The notes below the pieces were generated by a model. That model worked only from the letters and a program-made list of their open reading frames with translations, had not been told where the DNA came from and did not search any database. Shown in pieces: positions 24,977-33,675 of a stretch of 64,000 nucleotides of DNA (positions are counted from its first letter, which is position 1; each line of letters opens with the position of its first letter). The DNA lies in the NCBI GenBank assembly GCA_041987425.1, contig JBHIWP010000002.1, positions 1-64,000 of the forward strand, written 5' to 3'. Source of the stretch: Leptofilum sp041987425 (GTDB lineage Bacteria > Chloroflexota > Anaerolineae > Promineifilales > Promineifilaceae). A program made the position numbers and the translations under genes.

Positions 24977-25482
24977 GGATTGAACATCCTCCGTCTAAAC
25001 ATTGGCTGCTCTCTCACGGTGCTATCCGGGTCCGTGCGTTCGCCGTGCTTATTCATGGCCGTAAACGTCAAGGCGGCGCTGGCATCGTCGGCAACCGGCA
25101 CGCCCTGATCGGCCCATGACGTTTTACGCTTCTGTACCCATTCAAAAGGGTCATCACCTAACAGTTCCCACAGTGACTTGTAGCGGCTATCCTCAGAGCC
25201 ATCAAAACCTGTGGAGCGGGCGGTAAGCTCTACCATTGCCGCCGCCCGCGTCCTTACCCACAGGTCACAAGAGCGTTTTGGACTGGCAACCGAAACGGGA
25301 ATAGAGAAGCCGCAAGCGCGTATAGCGTCGTTTAAATCGGATGAAATGTCGTCAATAAATGCTTCCACTTCTGACAGGCTGGGACGGCTGGCCTCATCAA
25401 ATGTTGATTCGCCGTCCAAAAAGTGCCGGGTCAATGCCAGCACATCAGCCACAGAAGAGTAAGAACTCGCTTCAATCGCCAT
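24973..25482 (-). CDS. Head-tail connector protein
   Basis: 169 residues with the start typical of gp6-like adaptors: SSVADVLALTRHFLDGESTFDEASRPSLSEVEAFIDDISSDLNDAIRACGF, then a helical body. Position between capsid and tail genes supports it. Confidence 0.65.
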   Translation of the reverse strand: MAIEASSYSSVADVLALTRHFLDGESTFDEASRPSLSEVEAFIDDISSDLNDAIRACGFSIPVSVASPKRSCDLWVRTRAAAMVELTARSTGFDGSEDSRYKSLWELLGDDPFEWVQKRKTSWADQGVPVADDASAALTFTAMNKHGERTDPDSTVREQPMFRRRMFNP

Positions 25483-25685
25483 TATTTCTTGCCGCTGCCC
25501 CGCTTGCTCTTGCTGCTGCTTTTGGCCTTAGGCGTTACGTTTTCCTCTACAATGACGCCCTGTCGCCACATGCGGCGGTGGGCTTCGTTACCTGCCTCAA
25601 AAGCGAATAGATCGCCTGCTTTGTATTCTTTGCCGTCAATTTTGGCCGTCTGGTGTGCTACTCGGAACTGAACGTAATCACTCAT
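25482..25685 (-). CDS. Small protein with Lys/Ser-rich tail
   Basis: 67 residues; a small beta-rich part (KIDGKEYKAGDLFAFEAGNEAHRRMWRQGVI) and a basic tail. Related small proteins sit next to connector genes in other phages. Function unknown. Confidence 0.55.
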   Translation of the reverse strand: MSDYVQFRVAHQTAKIDGKEYKAGDLFAFEAGNEAHRRMWRQGVIVEENVTPKAKSSSKSKRGSGKK

Positions 25686-25941
25686 TTAGATACTTGCCCC
25701 TTGCCTCTTGTTTGGCGATATGCGCCGCCCGGTTGGCATCGTAGTTATCTAGTACCTCGCGTGCGGCTGGTCCTATGTTGTGTTCTTTGTGCGGTGGCAA
25801 TCCACCCCACACCACGCTAGGCACCTGTGGCACGCGGCTCATGGCCTCGCCACAGTCGCACACGATACCCGTAGAATAGAGCATCCTATGTAAAACCTCT
25901 TTGTAGTGAGATTCAGGGCACTTGTATACGTAAGTCGGCAT
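25678..25941 (-). CDS. FmdB-like zinc-ribbon protein
   Basis: 87 residues beginning MPTYVYKCPESHYKEVLHRM ... VCDCGEAMSRVPQVPSVVW, the layout of the FmdB/CxxC-SSSS regulators, although the first CxxC pair is reduced to one Cys. The stretch YKEVLH is encoded by an 18-bp sequence that recurs at about 32224. Confidence 0.6.
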   Translation of the reverse strand: MPTYVYKCPESHYKEVLHRMLYSTGIVCDCGEAMSRVPQVPSVVWGGLPPHKEHNIGPAAREVLDNYDANRAAHIAKQEARGKYLNE

Positions 25942-26456
25942 TACCTTATCGCCTCCACTCTAAAATCACGCCAGGGCCAATGGTGTAAGGCTGGCTTGAC
26001 GTGTATGTTTCCCGCTTTAAATCCCGCGTCGATGAGCATTTGCGTCATGGTGTGCGGTGTGTATCCCCATAGATGTTGATAGTGCGGGTTGCCGTTTTGG
26101 TGTCCATAAATGGCGTACATATCATGAAACGGCCGTGGCTGCTGCGTAGTTGGAACCATCCCCAGCAGCGCCCTGGCTGCGTACTCTAAATTAGGCTGTT
26201 CGGTAATCAGCACCCCGCCCGGTTTCAATATCTGGTACACGGCCGTTACAAGCTTTACCGCGTCCCTGTGGTAAAGAAGCTCAATAAAGTGAATCATCTC
26301 TACACAATCCCACTGTTGCCCTGTTATCTGTTCGGGCAACGGCAAAGCAGGCGCGGCAATGTCGGCTCCCGCCTGTGGGTCAGCATCCAACGTCACCCAG
26401 CCCGCCGCGCGTAATCGGCTTGTTTCTCTCCCGCTGCCAATGTTAAGCCGGTTCAT
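25941..26456 (-). CDS. SAM-dependent methyltransferase of the glycan cassette
   Basis: 171 residues, class I fold: LNIGSGRE (motif I with GSG), VTLDADPQAGADI (acidic residue at strand 2), WDCVEMIHFIELLYH and LKPGGVLITEQPN. It overlaps the mutase gene by 14 bases. It probably methylates a sugar or acts on a glycan intermediate (inference). Confidence 0.75.
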   Translation of the reverse strand: MNRLNIGSGRETSRLRAAGWVTLDADPQAGADIAAPALPLPEQITGQQWDCVEMIHFIELLYHRDAVKLVTAVYQILKPGGVLITEQPNLEYAARALLGMVPTTQQPRPFHDMYAIYGHQNGNPHYQHLWGYTPHTMTQMLIDAGFKAGNIHVKPALHHWPWRDFRVEAIR

Positions 26457-27453
26457 TAAGGATTCTCTTTACCAATGCCATGCCGTTGCCTATGGCCTGA
26501 TGCATGTCCATGTAACGGTACGTCGCCAGCCGCCCGGCGAACAATAAGCCATCAGCTTTGGCCCGCTCTGCATACCGCTTGTGTAGCTCATTATTTTCCG
26601 GCGTGTTTATGGGATAAATGCGGTAGTTTGTGCCGTCGTAGGCTTGTGGGTATTCGGTGGTAACGGCCGTTTCCCGCCGGGGCTTCTGTCGATGTCCAAA
26701 GTATTGCCATTCCATTTGACGGGTATAGGTTGGCGTGTAATCGGTGTAATTCATGGTGGCACAGCCAATGCCATGCTGTACGTGTTCTGTCTTCCAGGCG
26801 AGTGAGCGATAGGGCAAACGGCCGTATTCGTAACCATACAATGCGTCAAGTGAGCCGGTGTAAATCGTTCGCTTTGCGGTGGGGCAGTCATCGGGAAACG
26901 TTACGCCTAACTCCACTGGAATGCCCTTTAGCATGTTCTTTATCCATGCCGTGTATCCATGTTTAGGCATGGCTTGATAGCGGTCTGAAAAGTATCTGTC
27001 ATCGTAATCGCTGCGAATAGGGATTCGGGCCAATATGCCACCGGGCAAATCGTCAATATCCATCCCCCACTGCTTGAATGAGTAACCAGCAAAGAACGAT
27101 TGCCGAATAACGGCCGTTGCGTGTTGTTCGTCGCCATTTAAGCCTAGTTGGTGCAGAGTTAGCCTGTTCGGTGGCAAGCTGTACACGTTGCCCCGGTAAT
27201 GCGCCTTGACGCGGTGTTCGTATGGTTCCCACTCGCTAAAGCGATTCACGAAGTTCCATATCGGCTTGTTGTTCGTGTGGAAGATGTGGCCCCCGTAGCG
27301 ATTGATAAAATAATCCTCGCACGGATCATCATGGCAGTTGCCGCCAATATGATCGCGCTTGTCCACTACCACGCAGGAAGCCCCCGCCTCAGTGAGCAAC
27401 CTTGCCACTGTTGCCCCGGTCAATCCCGCCCCCACAATCAAAAAGTCAGTCAT
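26443..27453 (-). CDS. glf: UDP-galactopyranose mutase
   Basis: 336 residues. The FAD-binding start is FLIVGAGLTGATVARLLTEAG ... VVDKRDHIGGNCHDD, followed by the UGM signature YGGHIFHTNNKPIWNFVNRF and RYVEYGxxP-like segments (TYRYMDMHQAIGN at the end). It interconverts UDP-galactopyranose and UDP-galactofuranose. It is slightly short for the family (about 370). It lies between glycosyltransferase and methyltransferase genes inside the phage late operon, so galactofuranose is probably added to a virion or cell-surface component. Confidence 0.85.
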   Translation of the reverse strand: MTDFLIVGAGLTGATVARLLTEAGASCVVVDKRDHIGGNCHDDPCEDYFINRYGGHIFHTNNKPIWNFVNRFSEWEPYEHRVKAHYRGNVYSLPPNRLTLHQLGLNGDEQHATAVIRQSFFAGYSFKQWGMDIDDLPGGILARIPIRSDYDDRYFSDRYQAMPKHGYTAWIKNMLKGIPVELGVTFPDDCPTAKRTIYTGSLDALYGYEYGRLPYRSLAWKTEHVQHGIGCATMNYTDYTPTYTRQMEWQYFGHRQKPRRETAVTTEYPQAYDGTNYRIYPINTPENNELHKRYAERAKADGLLFAGRLATYRYMDMHQAIGNGMALVKRILNEPA

Positions 27454-28202
27454 TAGAAACGATGTCTAAACGCTATCGGCTCGTTGGCATACCACGCTAC
27501 GCCGTCGGACATCCACACCCCAAACGGCAAACCGTAATGCTGGTGTGTATGAAACGTGAACGGCAATACAATGGAACTGTAGCCCTGTGCGGCAATCTCA
27601 TAGCACACTAGCCACTGTTGCCGGGCGCGGTGTGCGAGTGTGTCACATGCCTTCTGCCAGTCTTGCATATAGGCGCTGTACAGCCGTCGCCACGTTTTTG
27701 CTCTGGCTACCGTTACGCCAATGTTAAAGCACGGCTCACGGTAAATTTGCTCCCCCCAAAAGTTAGCTAATAATTTTTCGTCAACCTTTGGATGTAACCG
27801 CCGCGCTTCATCTATGAGCTTTTCATTAGGGCCGCTATTCCAGGCTACGCCTACTTCGTTATCTTCCCACGCCTCTAGCCAGCCCATTTCCTCAGTGGTA
27901 AACGGCCGTTGCAAGATAATGTCACCATCGCTGTAAATGATTAAATCGTCATCCTGCACACCGGGCAGTACCCGCAAAAAGGACCCATGCTGTACGCTAT
28001 TGGTTCCCTCTGGTGCTCCGTCGTTCTGTTCGTGGCTAATGGTCAATGCCTGCACTTTGGGCAGTTCGTCAAGGTAGCCCGCTGGCACTTCACAGGCTAC
28101 AGTAATGAGATAGACATCACCGGGAAAGAAGGCATTCACTGTCTTAAGGAACGGCCGTATTTTCTCTAGATAATCCTCTGTGGAGCTGCATACCAATTTC
28201 AT
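27453..28202 (-). CDS. Glycosyltransferase (DxD type)
   Basis: ATG 28202 is taken as start (GGGAGAGG nine bases before; ATGA overlap with the previous stop). The 249-residue protein has LIIYSDGDIILQRPF, a DxD-type metal/nucleotide-sugar motif, and FNIGVTVARAKTW. Part of the phage glycan cassette. Confidence 0.7.
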   Translation of the reverse strand: MKLVCSSTEDYLEKIRPFLKTVNAFFPGDVYLITVACEVPAGYLDELPKVQALTISHEQNDGAPEGTNSVQHGSFLRVLPGVQDDDLIIYSDGDIILQRPFTTEEMGWLEAWEDNEVGVAWNSGPNEKLIDEARRLHPKVDEKLLANFWGEQIYREPCFNIGVTVARAKTWRRLYSAYMQDWQKACDTLAHRARQQWLVCYEIAAQGYSSIVLPFTFHTHQHYGLPFGVWMSDGVAWYANEPIAFRHRF

Positions 28203-29071
28203 GTTAATAACCTCTCCCATTCGATAGCGGATTGAGCAACCGTGCCCAGTTTGTCTATTTGCCGTTCGCCGTAGCTTGCACCGTCAAGCCTTGTCAGCAT
28301 CTCACCTGCGAACAAATCGCACATTCGATAGTCCAGGCCGTCAACCATCGGCAAACCACAGGCCCACGCCGTGAGCGCCTTGTTGTTGCTCTTAACCTCT
28401 CCCCACGGTCCAGGGTAGGGGGGCAGCAGAGCAATATCATGAGAGGCCAATACCTCTACCTCTTTTTCTAGCGACCATTTAAGGTGGTAAATAGGGAATA
28501 CATCGGAGAATTGAAAATACAAGTCAGGGCGATTGTCAAAGATGGTCAGTTCTATCTTGTACCCATTGGCTACTAATCTTTCCATGTTGGCTTTTGCCGC
28601 CCATAACGCTACTCGGTTAGCCGCAATGCCAAACCAGATAAAGCGCACAGGTGAAACGTCATTATGTTGTCGCTGCGTGTGAAAGTGGGACAGCTTCAAT
28701 CTGTCGGGAATGCAGGTGGCTAAGTCTTCCCCGTACCATTGATTAAAATCAGTAGCCAGCGCTTCTGTACTGGCAACAACGGCCGTCATATGCCGGGCAA
28801 TCTCTTTACACTCATTAGGTTGCCACCACCATGACGGGTCGCATACGTCCCAATAATGACGCACGTGTGGACTCGCTTTAATCAACGGCAGATTCGCCGT
28901 CTTTTGCCATATGCAAATATCCCCCGGGTTGTCGTAAACCTCCGTCAGGTATTTCATCTCCAAATTACCAACATCGTGCCCCCGCTCCCTTAGCGCCTCT
29001 GCTACCCAATATGCTCGCATCCGTGACGAAGCCCATTCAATAGGCCCGGCGGTTACAAAACAGATATTCAT
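28199..29071 (-). CDS. Glycosyltransferase, GT-B type
   Basis: ATG 29071 overlaps the previous stop (ATGA). The 290 residues start ICFVTAGPIEWASSRMRAYWVAEALRERGHDV, a GT-B N-terminal Rossmann domain, and continue with IRFIWFGIAANRVALW, DIALLPPYPGPWGEVKSNNKALTAWACGLPMV, the C-terminal donor-binding region. Part of the glycan cassette. Confidence 0.75.
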   Translation of the reverse strand: MNICFVTAGPIEWASSRMRAYWVAEALRERGHDVGNLEMKYLTEVYDNPGDICIWQKTANLPLIKASPHVRHYWDVCDPSWWWQPNECKEIARHMTAVVASTEALATDFNQWYGEDLATCIPDRLKLSHFHTQRQHNDVSPVRFIWFGIAANRVALWAAKANMERLVANGYKIELTIFDNRPDLYFQFSDVFPIYHLKWSLEKEVEVLASHDIALLPPYPGPWGEVKSNNKALTAWACGLPMVDGLDYRMCDLFAGEMLTRLDGASYGERQIDKLGTVAQSAIEWERLLT

Positions 29072-29820
29072 TGTGACCCCTGGTGCTCTTGCCGCGCTTT
29101 TTGTACCTGCTCTCGTAAATGGTTCGACCACTCCCGCCGGATGCTTTCGGGTGTGCCGGAATAGTCATCAGGTGACAACGGGTAACTAACAATGTGCTTA
29201 GGTCTCACATCAGGATCGCCCCACAGCGTAAACCCGGCACGCTTGCACAGCAGCGGATAACGAATATCAGACCCCACCGGGTCTTTTGTCCCTCGCAATG
29301 GCGTGCCATCCGGCCATGTGTCCATGTCATCTTCGATTACTTCATGCTCCCCACATAAAGACGGCCGTACGGCTTCAATCATGGCCCGGTGCATGAGCAT
29401 ACAGCCCCAACCGCTTGCCCCCAGCTCGTGCAAGCGCCCGCGTTCGGGGTCATCTGTGAACGGCATAAGCGGCCATTGCCCATCAAATGGCTCGAACCAA
29501 ACGCTAAACATAGGGGCAAACCGACGTCGCATATACAAGCCGCTAACGTAAGGCAGGCCATGCGAACGTAGCCGCTCTAATGTGTCGGCTTCAAATATCA
29601 TGTCATGGTCAAGCAGTAGAATGTAATCGTGTTCGGAGGATAGAAATTCGTTAATGTGGAGCTGCCGCGCTTCGTATCCCTTTGTCGCCATTTTGAAGCG
29701 GGGGATACTGTCCCCATCACGGCGCTGCAAATTCATGATAGATAGTACAGAGTGTACGGGGATTGTGTCAGGCCCAACAACGCCAATATAGGCGCTGCCG
29801 GTGTAGGTCTTTTTCATCAT
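29068..29820 (-). CDS. Glycosyltransferase, GT-A-like
   Basis: Start at ATG 29820 (MMKKTYTGSAYIG), after GGGGGC; the longer reading to 29886 runs into a Pro/Gly-rich stretch at the capsid gene boundary. The 250 residues have LLLDHDMIFEADTLERL (DxD motif), SGLYMRRR and GCMLMHRAMIEAVRP, as in GT2-like enzymes. First gene of the cassette, directly after the capsid gene. Confidence 0.75.
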   Translation of the reverse strand: MMKKTYTGSAYIGVVGPDTIPVHSVLSIMNLQRRDGDSIPRFKMATKGYEARQLHINEFLSSEHDYILLLDHDMIFEADTLERLRSHGLPYVSGLYMRRRFAPMFSVWFEPFDGQWPLMPFTDDPERGRLHELGASGWGCMLMHRAMIEAVRPSLCGEHEVIEDDMDTWPDGTPLRGTKDPVGSDIRYPLLCKRAGFTLWGDPDVRPKHIVSYPLSPDDYSGTPESIRREWSNHLREQVQKARQEHQGSQ

Positions 29821-29905
29821 TGTGCCCCCTATGCCCTGGGGAAGGAAGCGAACGGGGGCACCAGTCCGCCGCCCTCCCCAGGGCATAAGTAAAAGTCAGA
29901 ATCGA

Positions 29906-30841
29906 CTAAACGATGTCAGAGAAGAAAACGCCAGTGCTGGCAGCGACCAATTTCTGGTCCCATTGTTCCGTATGCTGCAACACGCGGCTGTTACGCCGTG
30001 CCGGGTCGTTGTATGTGGCAATCTCGCCCTCACCGCTGTCCCATGCGAACGTTTTCATGCTGGAAACGCTCATCATGTCAGCGCCGGGGGAAACAATGCA
30101 CAGCAAGGCATCATCATCAATAACCGGTGACAGGCTGGCCGTTTGTCCAGTGTTGGCAGTGTTGTAAATAGCTCGGCTAACACCCAGAATGTCAATGCCC
30201 AAAACGGCCGCAAGCAAGGCCTCTACCCGCGTTACGGTTTGCGTTTCGGTGTACTGAATCAAGGTCTTAACTTCTGCATTAACAACCAGTGAATCATAAA
30301 CAATCTCACCAACAAACAGAGCATTAGGTGATTTACCCGTCAACTGGCGTACAACCCGCTTCTGCGTGCGGATGTCCTGAACGGGTACACCGCTGGCGTC
30401 ATCCCAATCGGTAGGCGTTGGGTTTGTGGTCCATACACCCGTCGTCATGAAATCAGCCGCAAAAGCGATCTCTTTACGCAGGTTGCTTTGGTGTGCCAAC
30501 CACTCAAGCCCCACCTGGTCAAGGCGCATGTGTACCTGGCTGGTACGCTCGTGTTCTACAGGGATCACGTGCTCCAGACCCCATTGCAGCGTCTTGTAGG
30601 TGTCAGACCCGAACGTATAGCCGCCCTGTGCGTAGGTATCGCCATAGGCGCGGCGTTCCAGCTTGTCAGCAAACCAATGCTTTTGTTCGATGGTTAGATA
30701 CGTGCCCGATTCCTCGTTCACCGGCACCACAGGGGCAGCACGGCGGGCGATGAAGTCGTTGTCATCATTCATGTAAGCAATCAGCATATTGGTCAATAGC
30801 GGATTGGCTACAGGTCGTAGTTGTGCAACTGTTGGTCTCAT
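29906..30841 (-). CDS. Major capsid protein
   Basis: 311 residues following the protease and decoration genes. Pattern of HK97-fold capsid proteins of the Mu gpT/E-like group: LTNMLIAYMNDDNDFIARRAAPVVPV, the ERRAYGDTY spine region, KEIAFAADFMTTGVW, and RVLQHTEQWDQKL near the end. Confidence 0.8.
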   Translation of the reverse strand: MRPTVAQLRPVANPLLTNMLIAYMNDDNDFIARRAAPVVPVNEESGTYLTIEQKHWFADKLERRAYGDTYAQGGYTFGSDTYKTLQWGLEHVIPVEHERTSQVHMRLDQVGLEWLAHQSNLRKEIAFAADFMTTGVWTTNPTPTDWDDASGVPVQDIRTQKRVVRQLTGKSPNALFVGEIVYDSLVVNAEVKTLIQYTETQTVTRVEALLAAVLGIDILGVSRAIYNTANTGQTASLSPVIDDDALLCIVSPGADMMSVSSMKTFAWDSGEGEIATYNDPARRNSRVLQHTEQWDQKLVAASTGVFFSDIV

Positions 30842-30853
30842 TTGGCTTCCCCC

Positions 30854-31216
30854 TTAGTACAGAATGGCCCGCAGCTCGTCACCGATGGCGCTTTTTGATT
30901 CGAGCAATTGACCAAACGTTTGCCCAGAGGCGGCGATAGCACGGCCGGTAGTATCGAATTGAATCTCAGTACCACGCGTTAGCGTGCCCGTACCAGCAAC
31001 TACCGTGACAACGCCCAAACGGGCAACGGTAGCAGCTTCATTCGCTGCGTCTGGTGCATCCATTAACACGCCCGCAATCACTTCTGTGGTGGCTGTTAAG
31101 GCTACGATTACATCGGCCGTACTGGCGTGCTTCACAGCATGGTATTGCTTGCTGCTTAGATCGCCCTGAACGTACAGGCCGGGAATGGTCGTGTAATTTC
31201 CATGTGTATCGCTCAT
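30854..31216 (-). CDS. Capsid decoration protein
   Basis: 120 residues, small beta-rich, with the DUF2190-like course (YHAVKHASTADVIVALTATTEVIAGVLMDAP ... GTGTLTRGTEIQFDTTGRAIAA). It lies between protease/scaffold and capsid genes. Confidence 0.65.
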   Translation of the reverse strand: MSDTHGNYTTIPGLYVQGDLSSKQYHAVKHASTADVIVALTATTEVIAGVLMDAPDAANEAATVARLGVVTVVAGTGTLTRGTEIQFDTTGRAIAASGQTFGQLLESKSAIGDELRAILY

Positions 31217-32202
31217 TTCGTCACCGCCTCAAATAGTTCTGGACGCTCCATTGCCAGACGGGAAACGGCCGCATTAAAGCTAACTTTATGCTCTGCTGCG
31301 TATTCCGTTGCCAGCTTGACGATTGTGTCCTGGCTAGGTGGGTTGCCGTCGCCTACTACCCCTACGTCGCCAGTCAAGGCGGCTTCGTTAATCTGTGCAG
31401 ACAGGGCCTTGAATTTCGTCACCAGCTTGTCAGCATCCTCTTGCGGGAGCCGGGCAAGAATGGTGTGTAATTCGTGGTCGTCTGCTACGGCCGGGGATTC
31501 GCTTAACGCAGTGCTAAATTTAGCGATACGTTCAGCAGCAGCGGCGGCGGCTTCCATCTTCTCTACTTTTGCTGCGTACTCTGCCACTTTTGCCCGTTCC
31601 GCTTGCAATTCGGCTTCAAACTTGCTTACCTCTGGCTGCGGTTCAGGCTGTGGAGCTGGTTCACCTTCACGGTTAAGAATATTCTTAACCCATGCGTTGA
31701 ACTGCTCAAACAGCGGCGTCGGTACTTGTGTCATTTCAGACATATTGTTACCTCCGTATTTCTCAACATGATAAAAAGCCGCAGCCTCCCCCAAAGCCGG
31801 GTTATGCAGCAGCGCATCACCCATAATGATGGGTGGGTAAATCTTTTCTCCAGTTAATGAATTGAGTAAATAACCTTCTGTGATTATTTCCGGTGAATGG
31901 TATCTAAATGACCCCTGATTGACGGCTGCTGTGCCATTGTCATTCCATTCGGGGATTACATACAGACCGTCCGCTCGCACCTCAAGCCCTAGCATGTGCC
32001 CACCTGCGGGCGTTTCATCCCTGTGGCTACCCAGTTTAATTGGGGGCTTAAAGTGGGGGAGCTTGACGGTGGCTGCATATTCAGGGGTGAGGTTTATCGT
32101 CTTACCGTTTTTGTGAATCAATCCAAAGGGAAACAAGCGGTATGGCTCCCCCACCCGCGTATTCACAAAACGGTCGATTAAATAGATAGATTCTGCACCC
32201 AT
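31213..32202 (-). CDS. Prohead protease fused to scaffold (Mu gpI-like)
   Basis: 329 residues. The N-terminal half resembles Mu I-like proteases: VKLPHFKPPIKLGSHRD ... GGHMLGLEVRADGLYVIPEWNDNG ... FRYHSPEI. From about 160 on it is a coiled-coil, Glu/Ala-rich scaffold (EAELQAERAKVAEYAAKVEKMEAAAAAAERI). It overlaps the decoration gene by four bases. Confidence 0.8.
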   Translation of the reverse strand: MGAESIYLIDRFVNTRVGEPYRLFPFGLIHKNGKTINLTPEYAATVKLPHFKPPIKLGSHRDETPAGGHMLGLEVRADGLYVIPEWNDNGTAAVNQGSFRYHSPEIITEGYLLNSLTGEKIYPPIIMGDALLHNPALGEAAAFYHVEKYGGNNMSEMTQVPTPLFEQFNAWVKNILNREGEPAPQPEPQPEVSKFEAELQAERAKVAEYAAKVEKMEAAAAAAERIAKFSTALSESPAVADDHELHTILARLPQEDADKLVTKFKALSAQINEAALTGDVGVVGDGNPPSQDTIVKLATEYAAEHKVSFNAAVSRLAMERPELFEAVTK

Positions 32203-32241
32203 GCTGATAACTTACAGCATGGAATGTAAAACCTCTTTGTA

Positions 32242-32445
32242 TTAGGTGTGATTAAACCGCCGCCAGCGGCTTTCCTCTGTACGGTAGATAGGGGTTACAC
32301 GGCTTAAGCCGTGTAATATGTATGACGCGGCTTGATGCGTGATGTCAAACTGTAACATAATATCGCGGGGGGTTAGCTCCTCACCTACTGCTAACTGCCA
32401 GGCAACCCACGCCGCTTTTTCTTGCGGTGTGAAGTCTGTTGTCAT
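32242..32445 (-). CDS. Small helix-turn-helix protein
   Basis: 67 residues; LTPRDIMLQFDITHQAASYILHGLSRVTPIY is a winged-helix/HTH pattern. The leader repeats AAAGGACAATG. After its stop the same frame stays open for YKEVLHSML, which matches part of the zinc-ribbon protein at 25678. Confidence 0.6.
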   Translation of the reverse strand: MTTDFTPQEKAAWVAWQLAVGEELTPRDIMLQFDITHQAASYILHGLSRVTPIYRTEESRWRRFNHT

Positions 32446-32459
32446 TGTCCTTTGTCCTG

Positions 32460-32915
32460 TTACCTGCCGTCAAGCCACCTTGCCAACTCATCAACGGCCG
32501 TATCATGCAGCCTGATAATGCCTGCCATTGCCCGCTTGGCAACGGTCTTAAGTGTCCACCACCTGCCAACAAACATTTCTTTCTGCGTGCCCTCGCCAAT
32601 AACATCAGGCGCATAACTCAGGCTTGACCCAAACTCGCCTTGATACGCTGCCCCCACTTTGCGCGTGGTCTGTATGGTAGCCCGGCCAATAGGCCCGCCC
32701 GATTGCGTTACACCCAGGCTACGGCCTAACGTGCCGGTACGTCTGTATGACTGATTAGGGCGCGGCTTGGGATAGCTCGGCACGCTGCTTTGTACATGCA
32801 ATAATGACGCTTGCATGGTCTTTTCCATTACCCGGCTAAACTCATTCGGGTAACGGCTAAACCGCTGCATTAAATCACGCGGGGTCATGATGACTTCGAT
32901 ACTTGAATCAGCCAT
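32460..32915 (-). CDS. HK97 gp10-like neck/tail-completion protein
   Basis: 151 residues from ATG 32915 (overlap with the upstream gene). LMQRFSRYPNEFSRVMEKTMQASLLHVQSSVPSYPKPRPNQSYRRTGTLGRSL and the later TQKEMFVGRWWTLKTV match gp10-like proteins. Confidence 0.65.
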   Translation of the reverse strand: MADSSIEVIMTPRDLMQRFSRYPNEFSRVMEKTMQASLLHVQSSVPSYPKPRPNQSYRRTGTLGRSLGVTQSGGPIGRATIQTTRKVGAAYQGEFGSSLSYAPDVIGEGTQKEMFVGRWWTLKTVAKRAMAGIIRLHDTAVDELARWLDGR

Positions 32916-33675
32916 ACGCCACCTCAAACTTACCCGCCTTCACATCAGCAAAGAATTGCCCGGCTAACACGTCGCCAATGGACTGCCGTAACAACTCCTC
33001 ACTTACAAACGGCTGTAACCAACAGCGGCAACGGGGATGAAACGGCGGTGCTATGGCGCTGGTGCCCACGTTGGCAAGCATCCCATTGGCCCGCATTAAT
33101 GCCGCCTCTGGATTCCACCTGTCACCCATGAGCGCCCGCATAGCATCGCTTTGGGCCATTGTCTCAGGCGATAGGGTAAAGCTGCTGTTGAGTTCCACTA
33201 CTGTGCCGTGTAGCGGCTGGCAGAAGGGGCAAACAAGCTCATCATTGGCCGTTTGCCAACGTTTACCGCTTACTACCCGCGTCCCTTCCCATAGCATCAT
33301 ATTGCCCTGAGCAAACACGCGGGTAACTTCTGTAATGGCTATCATTTCGGCACGCTTAGGGCCAAAGATAGGCGTTAAACGTGTAATGAGGCTGGGTAAC
33401 GGATCGCCGCTTTGCATCCACTGGCGTATTGCTTCGATGGTTTGCTGGCGTGTGGTCTCTGTAATCCCTGCCACTGTGGAGAGGCGGTATTGGTCTAAGA
33501 ACTGGAGAGCCGCCCGGTTCACAAAGTCCCAATCAACAAGGTTTTGCAGTGCCGGGGGAAGCTGGGCAACGGCCGTTTCTATCCCTTGCAATAGGGCAAT
33601 CATCGTCAAGCCTTCCAACGATTCCCAAAATACGGCATCTTCGTTACGCCAGAATGAGAAGTCCAATGGGGTCAT
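32908..33675 (-). CDS. Head morphogenesis protein, Mu F-like
   Basis: 255 residues. The typical MuF region is visible: RAEMIAITEVTRVFAQGNMMLWEG ... KRWQTANDELVCPFCQPLHGTVVELN ... FHPRCRCWLQP. It follows the portal gene, as usual. Confidence 0.85.
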   Translation of the reverse strand: MTPLDFSFWRNEDAVFWESLEGLTMIALLQGIETAVAQLPPALQNLVDWDFVNRAALQFLDQYRLSTVAGITETTRQQTIEAIRQWMQSGDPLPSLITRLTPIFGPKRAEMIAITEVTRVFAQGNMMLWEGTRVVSGKRWQTANDELVCPFCQPLHGTVVELNSSFTLSPETMAQSDAMRALMGDRWNPEAALMRANGMLANVGTSAIAPPFHPRCRCWLQPFVSEELLRQSIGDVLAGQFFADVKAGKFEVAYG

